A stretch of DNA of 11,569 nt. Origin: Prevotellaceae bacterium UBA4336. Lineage in GTDB: Bacteria; Bacteroidota; Bacteroidia; Bacteroidales; Bacteroidaceae. The DNA is taken from contig DGTM01000033.1 of assembly GCA_002394305.1 (NCBI GenBank), positions 1 to 11,569 on the forward strand, written 5' to 3'. This document shows positions 7,291 to 11,569 of the stretch, piece by piece. The position numbers were made by a program, and so were the translations under genes. Numbering within the stretch: the first letter of the stretch is position 1; each line of letters starts with the position of its first letter. Under the pieces are notes generated by a model. It ran no database searches and was not told the origin of the DNA. It saw nothing but the letters and a program-made list of their open reading frames with translations.

Positions 7291-7848
7291 ATGAGAAGAA
7301 TTTATGTTATAGCAACGTTGCTGCTTGGAATCCTGTCGGCCCAAGCGCAGGAAAAAGTCATGGACATCAGAATGGCGGACGGGACGAGCACCCGGACGCG
7401 CGTGGCCGACCTGAAGCAAATAAGCTTCCTGGCCATCGAAACAGGCAATCAAGGCCTTCTGCTGAAGACGACGGGCGGAGAGACAGTGGCCGTGCGCTTC
7501 GAGGCAAATCCCGTCGTGACGGTATCGAAAGACAAACTGACCATCAAGCAAAGCGAAGCTGATGCAATGGAGTTCGAGATTACGGACATAGCAGAAATAC
7601 AGTTCGGCGACGCATCCGATGCCACGGGTATCGACGGGCCGGAAGGCTTTTCGTGTGTCGTGCAGGACGGCAGCGTCTTGTTCAGCGACATTCCCGAAGG
7701 CGTAGAGCCTCGCATCTACTCCCTCGACGGACGCAGCCTCCCCACCCCGCCCCTCGCTGGCGGCAAGCTGCAACTGAACCGTGCCACACTCGGCAAAGGC
7801 ATCTTCATCGTAAAGGCAGGCTCGTTCTCTGCAAAGATAAAGCTCTAA
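7291..7848 (+). CDS. Small exported protein with a T9SS type A-like C-terminal sorting domain
   Basis: A 185-residue protein with signal peptide MRRIYVIATLLLGILSAQA, probably cut before Q20. Residues 23-46 (VMDIRMADG through QISF) form a short beta-rich module also found at the start of the next gene product. A second similar unit may lie at 56-106, ending ITDIAEIQFGD. Residues about 112-185 resemble the Por secretion C-terminal sorting domain: RIYSLDGRSL, then LGKGIFIVKAGSFSAKIKL at the very end. In T9SS cargo this domain directs outer-membrane passage and is cut off. No catalytic domain is present between the two ends, so the mature protein would be about 90 residues. Function is unknown. 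It is the first gene of a pair with the GxGYxYP gene, 65 bases downstream, with no promoter seen between them. Confidence 0.8.
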   Translation: MRRIYVIATLLLGILSAQAQEKVMDIRMADGTSTRTRVADLKQISFLAIETGNQGLLLKTTGGETVAVRFEANPVVTVSKDKLTIKQSEADAMEFEITDIAEIQFGDASDATGIDGPEGFSCVVQDGSVLFSDIPEGVEPRIYSLDGRSLPTPPLAGGKLQLNRATLGKGIFIVKAGSFSAKIKL

Positions 7849-7913
7849 GTGCCAACGTAATTAGGCCATGCACATCGCAAATAACCCGTACATTGTAAAT
7901 TGCTAAATAGTAA

Positions 7914-10061
7914 ATGAAAAAGATATTCCTTCTGGCCGCACTCTTCGGAGCTCTGCAACTCACGGCCCAGCAACCCACAATGCTCATGAAGCTCACCAAT
8001 GGCGCTACGCTACGTACTGACGTGAGCGAGGTGGAGAAGATAACGTTTGCCGACTCGACGTACAACCTCAACAGCAGCGGCTTCCGCATCCTGGAAGCAG
8101 ACGAGCTCTGCTGGCCCGACGACCGCCTGCTGCCCTGCTTCCTCCAGCCAGCCCCCACCATCCGCTCGCTGGACATGAATGCCGCCAATCTCAGCAACGA
8201 AGAACGCATCATGTTCTGCACGCTGCAAGGCATCGTCAACCGCACCCGCCCGCGCATCCTCCTCTACAATCACAACGAGGAGCCGCAATCGACGTGGCCC
8301 ACGGCACACAGCCTCAAGACCACAGCCATCTCCACCTCCTCGCCCTACACGCTGGTGAAACTGTTTAAGGAGGAAATCAACGGACTGGTGCTCTATAGCA
8401 ACGAGCTGACCAACCACTACTCCAACCTGGCCGTCACCATCGCCGGACTGGACCGCCTGCTGCCCGTCACTGCCGAGATACGCGAGAAGCTCGTGCGCAA
8501 CGGGTTGAACCTTCCCGTCGTGGAGGACTTGACGCAACTGACGATGAACAACGCGCTGGCCGTCTACAACTATCTCTACGAAAACTACTGGAGCCGCTGC
8601 AACCATCGCCTGCTCATCAGCGAACGTCCGACCATCCCCTATGTGCACGACATCGGAGCCGCCTGCGGTTCGGCTTGCATTTGGCTCGACCCGCGCAACA
8701 CAAACGAACGCGTGCTGCTCGACAAAATGCTCAAGGACATGACACCCGGTCGCGACTTCGTGCTGGGCTGGTACCCCGAGGAACGTTCCGGCATAGGCGA
8801 AGCCACGAAGTACGGTCTCTCCACCGTCCCGGCCGACTTCTTCGAGAACACAAGCATCTATTCAGCCGTCAACCGAGCCGTCAAGATCTATCCCGTGCCC
8901 AAGCGCCCGAAGCTGGAGAACAAGGTCTATGCCGCCATCTACATCAGCGACGGCGACAACATCCAGTACTGCCAGCATGCTATGGCAAAGATATACGAGC
9001 AGAGCGGCCGGGGCAAGATAGCCCTGAACTGGACCATCAGCCCCTCCCTGGCCGACATCTCACCCACGATGCTGAACTACTACTACCGCAAGGCCACGGC
9101 CAACGACTGCTTCGTCAGCGGTCCCTCCGGAATGGGCTACGCAATGCCCTACGATGCCCACAACTCACGCTACTATGCCAGCGCATCCAACAGCAAGCTG
9201 CTCGTCCCCTACGCACAGCTCACGCAACGATACCTGGAGAAGGCTGGCCTGCGCGTCATCACCATCTGGGACGACATCAGCGCCGTCCAGCGCCGCACCT
9301 ATGCCGACAACTGCCCCTACCTCTACGGACTGACCATCAACGACTGGGAACGACAGACGGGCCGACTGACCAGCAGGGTGCAGTCCAACTGGCTGCCCAT
9401 CGCGCCCCTGTATCCCTGCTATGCCAACGGCGTGGACGTCATCACCGACTTCTTCAACCGCGACATCAAGAACTTCAAAGGGACTGAGCCGATGTTCATT
9501 ACAGGTCAGGCTACCGTTTGGGACGCAGGTCCCGACAAGCTCGTAGCCCTGAAGAACAGGCTCGACGAACTCTCGCCGGGCAATGTCAGCATCGTCCGGG
9601 CGGACCATTGGTTCAGCTACTACAACGAGGCACATCACCTGCCCTTCAACATCACACTGCTGGAAACGATGGAGATAACATCTTCGCCCACAAGGACGAA
9701 CGTGAAGTATGCTGCCGACGGCTCGCCTTCGGAGGGATACATCTGGATTTCCCAGACGACCGACGGAACGGGCTGGGTGCAGCTGGACTTCAAGGAGCCC
9801 TTCAAGGTCAGCCGCTTCGTGGTGCGTCACGCCGAGGCTGCCGGATTGGATGCAGGGCTCAATAGCCGCGATTTCACCGTGGAAACCAGTCTCGACGGTG
9901 TGACGTGGCAGACGGCAGGCACTTTCACAGGCAACACCTCGCCCGTCACCGATGCCTCCATCACTCCCGTCCAAGCCCAATACCTGCGCGTCAGTGTCAC
10001 CAACGGCGGCACCGACGGCTACGTACGCATCGGCGACATCGAAGTCTACGGCTCGCATTAG
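7914..10061 (+). CDS. GxGYxYP-family exported protein with C-terminal F5/8 type C domain
   Basis: A 715-residue exported protein. Signal peptide MKKIFLLAALFGALQLTA is followed by the short module TMLMKLTNG to EKITF (22-45) shared with the upstream gene product. The GxGYxYP N-terminal region covers about 80-320 and the C-terminal region about 335-590. The latter includes the conserved AAIYISDGDNIQY (340-352) and the signature GMGYAMP (406-412), where the usual second Tyr is Met. Residues about 590-715 are a discoidin/F5/8 type C (CBM32-like) beta-sandwich: WVQLDFKEPFKVSRFVVR, SLDGVTWQ, LRVSVTNGG and a final IGDIEVYGS. The GxGYxYP family is considered carbohydrate-related but I know of no established biochemical activity. 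The binding domain and the nearby GH88 gene support a glycan role at the cell surface or in the periplasm. No T9SS sorting signal ends the protein. Confidence 0.9.
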   Translation: MKKIFLLAALFGALQLTAQQPTMLMKLTNGATLRTDVSEVEKITFADSTYNLNSSGFRILEADELCWPDDRLLPCFLQPAPTIRSLDMNAANLSNEERIMFCTLQGIVNRTRPRILLYNHNEEPQSTWPTAHSLKTTAISTSSPYTLVKLFKEEINGLVLYSNELTNHYSNLAVTIAGLDRLLPVTAEIREKLVRNGLNLPVVEDLTQLTMNNALAVYNYLYENYWSRCNHRLLISERPTIPYVHDIGAACGSACIWLDPRNTNERVLLDKMLKDMTPGRDFVLGWYPEERSGIGEATKYGLSTVPADFFENTSIYSAVNRAVKIYPVPKRPKLENKVYAAIYISDGDNIQYCQHAMAKIYEQSGRGKIALNWTISPSLADISPTMLNYYYRKATANDCFVSGPSGMGYAMPYDAHNSRYYASASNSKLLVPYAQLTQRYLEKAGLRVITIWDDISAVQRRTYADNCPYLYGLTINDWERQTGRLTSRVQSNWLPIAPLYPCYANGVDVITDFFNRDIKNFKGTEPMFITGQATVWDAGPDKLVALKNRLDELSPGNVSIVRADHWFSYYNEAHHLPFNITLLETMEITSSPTRTNVKYAADGSPSEGYIWISQTTDGTGWVQLDFKEPFKVSRFVVRHAEAAGLDAGLNSRDFTVETSLDGVTWQTAGTFTGNTSPVTDASITPVQAQYLRVSVTNGGTDGYVRIGDIEVYGSH

Positions 10062-10179
10062 CTGTAAAGCAGACCATCCCCTACCCCCTACATTCCACAT
10101 CTTTCCTGTCGGAAACAGATGCAGACATGACGTAGAAACTCCCCCTCGCCCTTCAAGGCGCCTCTTCTGCTTCAATCAT

Positions 10180-10222
10180 AAAAAGTGTACTTTTGTGCCA
10201 GCAACACATTAGTACACTTTTT
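10180..10222. repeat. 12-bp inverted repeat upstream of the recombinase gene
   Basis: AAAAAGTGTACT (10180-10191) and AGTACACTTTTT (10211-10222) are perfect inverted copies around 19 bases. Inside, TGTG and CACA can add four more pairs. As RNA it could be a bidirectional terminator with a T-run, closing the GxGYxYP transcript. As DNA it overlaps the promoter of the recombinase gene and could be an operator. The sequence alone does not decide between these. Confidence 0.6.
10188..10195 (+). promoter_or_regulatory. Likely promoter of the tyrosine recombinase gene
   Basis: TACTTTTG matches TAnnTTTG and lies inside the left arm and loop of the inverted repeat. TCTG at 10166-10169, 18 bases upstream, is a rough -33 element. 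A start near 10200 would give a leader of about 65 bases that is strikingly AT-rich before the ATG at 10268. Confidence 0.5.
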
Positions 10223-10267
10223 TATATGTACTCTTTCTCATTATTAATATTATTATATTTTTTTATT

Positions 10268-11287
10268 ATGAAACAAGCAGAAAGGAAACACACCAAGCCA
10301 AGAGCGAAATTTATCGCCTTCCTCAACGAGGAAACGGAACATCAAAGACAGAACGGACACATCAGTCTGGCAAACAACTATGCCAGTGCAGCTGGCAGCT
10401 TCTCTCGATTCCTTCAGACGAAGGGCAAGACCGAAATATCGTTCAAGAAGATCACGTCGCTAATTGTTTCAGATTACGAAGCATGGCTCCAGACGTGCGG
10501 CCTTTGCCGCAACACGACATCATTCTACATCCGTGCCCTGCAATCTGTTTATCACAAGGCTGTGCGACAGGGACTGACGGAAGACATGCGGCCCTTCTCT
10601 GCAACCTATCGCGGTGTGGCAAAGACAAGCAAACGCGCCATCAATGCATCCGAGATATATCAGTTGAGTACACTCGACATCCGGGGTGCGCTGCTGTCTT
10701 CAGGCGAATACGGGAATGGTCGGCGACTGGACAACATGCAGCACCAGCTGGAGTTTGCCCGCGACATCTTTATCTTCTGCTTCTGTGCTCGAGGCCTTAC
10801 CTTTGTCGACCTTGCACACATGCGCAAGGCGGACATCTCCGGAAACCTGCTGGTCTATGTCCGACGCAAGACCAAGCAACGCATCGAAGTACAGATGGAG
10901 CCGATGATGCAAGCCATTATCGAACGCTATCCTTCTGGCACGGACTATCTTCTGCCTATCCTGACCAAGACAGGAAATCCAGAGGCTGTCTATCACCAAT
11001 ACCGTTATGCCCTATGTCGGTACAATGCCTGTCTCGACATGCTTGGCAGGATGCTCGGCGGACTGAAGCTCACCTCTTATGTCAGCCGACACTCCTGGGC
11101 ATCAGCAGCACGACAGCAGAATGTGCCACTGTCCGTTATCAGCCAGTCCATGGGGCACAACAGCGAGAAGACAACGGAGATATACCTGAAGTCACTCGAA
11201 TGTAACGTCATCAACAAAACAAACCACGACCTGCTGAACAACGTGTTTAGGAAAGCCCGAAGGAGAGAAAATGTCAGGAAGGTGTGA
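10268..11287 (+). CDS. Tyrosine-type site-specific recombinase (Bacteroides Tsr / phase-variation type)
   Basis: A 339-residue recombinase that cuts and rejoins DNA at short repeated sites. The N-terminal core-binding, SAM-like region is at about 12-110 (SLANNYASAAGSFSRFL, TTSFYIRALQSVYHKAV). The catalytic domain follows at about 125-320. Catalytic residues visible are R175 (CARGLTFVDL), K201 or K203 (RRKTKQ), R274 (TSYVSRHSWAS), H297 (MGHNSEKTTEIY) and nucleophile Y306. Tyr271 stands where many integrases have the His of the HxxR box; Bacteroides invertases commonly show a similar YVARHSWA motif. The start at 10268 (MKQAERKH) is preferred over an in-frame ATG at 10193, which lies within the inverted repeat and promoter and would add 25 atypical hydrophobic residues. 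The gene ends 16 bases before one arm of an inverted repeat enclosing a promoter, which suggests a local DNA invertase. Confidence 0.93.
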   Translation: MKQAERKHTKPRAKFIAFLNEETEHQRQNGHISLANNYASAAGSFSRFLQTKGKTEISFKKITSLIVSDYEAWLQTCGLCRNTTSFYIRALQSVYHKAVRQGLTEDMRPFSATYRGVAKTSKRAINASEIYQLSTLDIRGALLSSGEYGNGRRLDNMQHQLEFARDIFIFCFCARGLTFVDLAHMRKADISGNLLVYVRRKTKQRIEVQMEPMMQAIIERYPSGTDYLLPILTKTGNPEAVYHQYRYALCRYNACLDMLGRMLGGLKLTSYVSRHSWASAARQQNVPLSVISQSMGHNSEKTTEIYLKSLECNVINKTNHDLLNNVFRKARRRENVRKV

Positions 11288-11303
11288 GAAAAAACAGGAA
11301 TGT

Positions 11304-11317
11304 CTCTCTTACTAAGA
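11304..11317 (+). repeat. Left inverted repeat (putative recombination site)
   Basis: CTCTCTTACTAAGA matches the reverse complement of 11556-11569 exactly. The site is itself a palindrome: TCTCTTA-C-TAAGAGA at 11305-11319. A palindromic core is expected where two recombinase monomers bind opposite half-sites. A weak terminator for the recombinase gene is the alternative, though the loop would be very small and only a broken T-run follows. Confidence 0.65.
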
Positions 11318-11336
11318 GATGTTGTTATTTCATGCG

Positions 11337-11367
11337 CAAAGGTACGAAATATAATCATAACAGCAAA
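11337..11367 (-). promoter_or_regulatory. Leftward promoter inside the invertible segment
   Basis: On the minus strand TTTG (11367-11364), exactly 19 bases, then TACCTTTG (11344-11337) gives a full match to both Bacteroidetes promoter elements. This is the best promoter in the window. It also carries the flanking TTTCGTA-CTTTGC pattern seen at topB. In the present orientation it transcribes across the left repeat into the 3' end of the recombinase gene, antisense. After inversion it would read to the right, past 11569. Confidence 0.7.
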
Positions 11368-11373
11368 AGAAAA

Positions 11374-11421
11374 GTCGAAGAAAAAATGCTTAGTATCAAT
11401 CATTTTTTGTTTTTTATCGAC
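11374..11421. terminator. AT-rich nested hairpin inside the invertible segment, possible bidirectional terminator
   Basis: AAAAAATG (11381-11388) pairs with CATTTTTT (11401-11408) around a 12-base loop, and GTCGA (11374-11378) pairs with TCGAC (11417-11421) outside it. T-rich sequence follows on the plus strand. It could end rightward readthrough from the recombinase gene. The stem is almost entirely A-T, so efficiency is uncertain. Confidence 0.35.
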
Positions 11422-11510
11422 AATACGAAGGAAAATATTGCAAAAGAATGCCTGCCCTTACACAGAAAGACAGAAACAGGCAAAAGTTCTTCTCTTTCGC
11501 AGTCTGAAGT

Positions 11511-11535
11511 CCTAAAAACAGTCTGTTTCTCAGAC
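11511..11535 (-). terminator. Small leftward terminator-like hairpin near the right repeat
   Basis: On the minus strand GTCTG-AGAAA-CAGAC (11535-11521) is followed by TGTTTTTAGG. A 5-bp stem with a short T-run is minimal for intrinsic termination. Its position would insulate the segment's promoter from leftward transcription entering from outside. Confidence 0.25.
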
Positions 11536-11555
11536 CAATGCAAGATTACTGCCTT

Positions 11556-11569
11556 TCTTAGTAAGAGAG
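11556..11569 (-). repeat. Right inverted repeat (putative recombination site), at the window edge
   Basis: TCTTAGTAAGAGAG is the exact reverse complement of the left arm. Its local palindrome (TTTCTTA-G-TAAGAGA, 11554-11568) has one mismatch. The copy may extend past the end of the window. Confidence 0.65.

Larger units (their letters stand above)
11304..11569. mobile_element. Putative invertible promoter segment
   Basis: The segment is bounded by 14-bp inverted repeats at 11304-11317 and 11556-11569 and adjoins a tyrosine recombinase of the type known to flip local promoters in Bacteroides. It is 266 bases including arms, AT-rich, has no credible coding frame, and contains one good promoter, now directed leftward. 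Inversion would direct that promoter rightward, out of the window. The right arm ends at the final base, so repeat length beyond it and the target gene are unknown. Confidence 0.65.

Noticed and set aside
10150..10165. CGCC/GGCG hairpin downstream of the GxGYxYP gene as terminator
   Set aside because: The stem is about 4 bp and no T-run follows; the larger repeat at 10180-10222 is a better candidate.
9165..10175. Long minus-strand open frame over the end of the GxGYxYP gene
   Set aside because: Antisense to the conserved GxGYxYP C-terminal and F5/8 domains; no motif, and no promoter of its own.
10193..10267. Upstream ATG of the recombinase gene
   Set aside because: It overlaps the inverted repeat and precedes the likely transcription start. 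The extra 25 residues are a hydrophobic string from AT-rich DNA, atypical of cytoplasmic recombinases.
11301..11330. Left repeat read simply as the terminator of the recombinase gene
   Set aside because: Possible, but the stem would have a 1-3 base loop and no proper T-run, and an exact inverted copy 238 bases away is better explained as a recombination site.
1..11569. tRNA, rRNA, CRISPR array or insertion-sequence transposase
   Set aside because: I looked for each and saw no cloverleaf ending in CCA, no evenly spaced direct repeats and no transposase motif on either strand.

Overview
The window looks like chromosomal DNA of a GC-rich member of the Bacteroidales, most likely Prevotellaceae. 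The signs are promoters of the TAnnTTTG type, weak or absent Shine-Dalgarno sequences, a PorE-like OmpA lipoprotein, a probable type IX secretion (T9SS) cargo protein, a GxGYxYP protein, a GH88 hydrolase and a Bacteroides-type tyrosine recombinase. Genus assignment is inference; no rRNA is present.

Left edge (1-644): the C-terminal 70 codons of a KilA-N-type protein, visibly more AT-rich than the genes to the right. A 430-base stretch without an intact gene follows. It holds a possible decayed reading frame on the minus strand and the promoter of the next gene.

Centre-left (645-5087, plus strand): topB (DNA topoisomerase III), then an 805-residue lipoprotein with TPR, PD40 propeller, a regulatory-like beta domain and an OmpA domain. 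This is the architecture of the T9SS component PorE, here with an extra Pro/Ser/Glu-rich tail.

Centre (7074-5129, minus strand): a probable two-gene operon of an unrecognised helical protein followed by an exported GH88 unsaturated glucuronyl hydrolase. All the substrate-pocket residues I recall from the Bacillus enzyme are present at a constant offset.

Centre-right (7291-10061, plus strand): a divergently transcribed pair, a small exported protein with a T9SS-like C-terminal sorting signal and a GxGYxYP protein ending in an F5/8 type C domain. Both start with the same short module after the signal peptide. The set suggests polysaccharide or host-glycan use at the cell surface, with the PorE-like protein as a possible part of the export machinery.

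Right edge (10180-11569): the most interesting part. A tyrosine recombinase of the Bacteroides Tsr/phase-variation type is followed 16 bases after its stop by a 14-bp inverted repeat. The matching arm is the last 14 bases of the window. The 238 bases between the arms carry a Bacteroidetes promoter (TTTG-N19-TACCTTTG) that now points back at the recombinase. This is the layout of a recombinase with its own invertible promoter: flipping the segment would aim the promoter at whatever gene lies just beyond the window.
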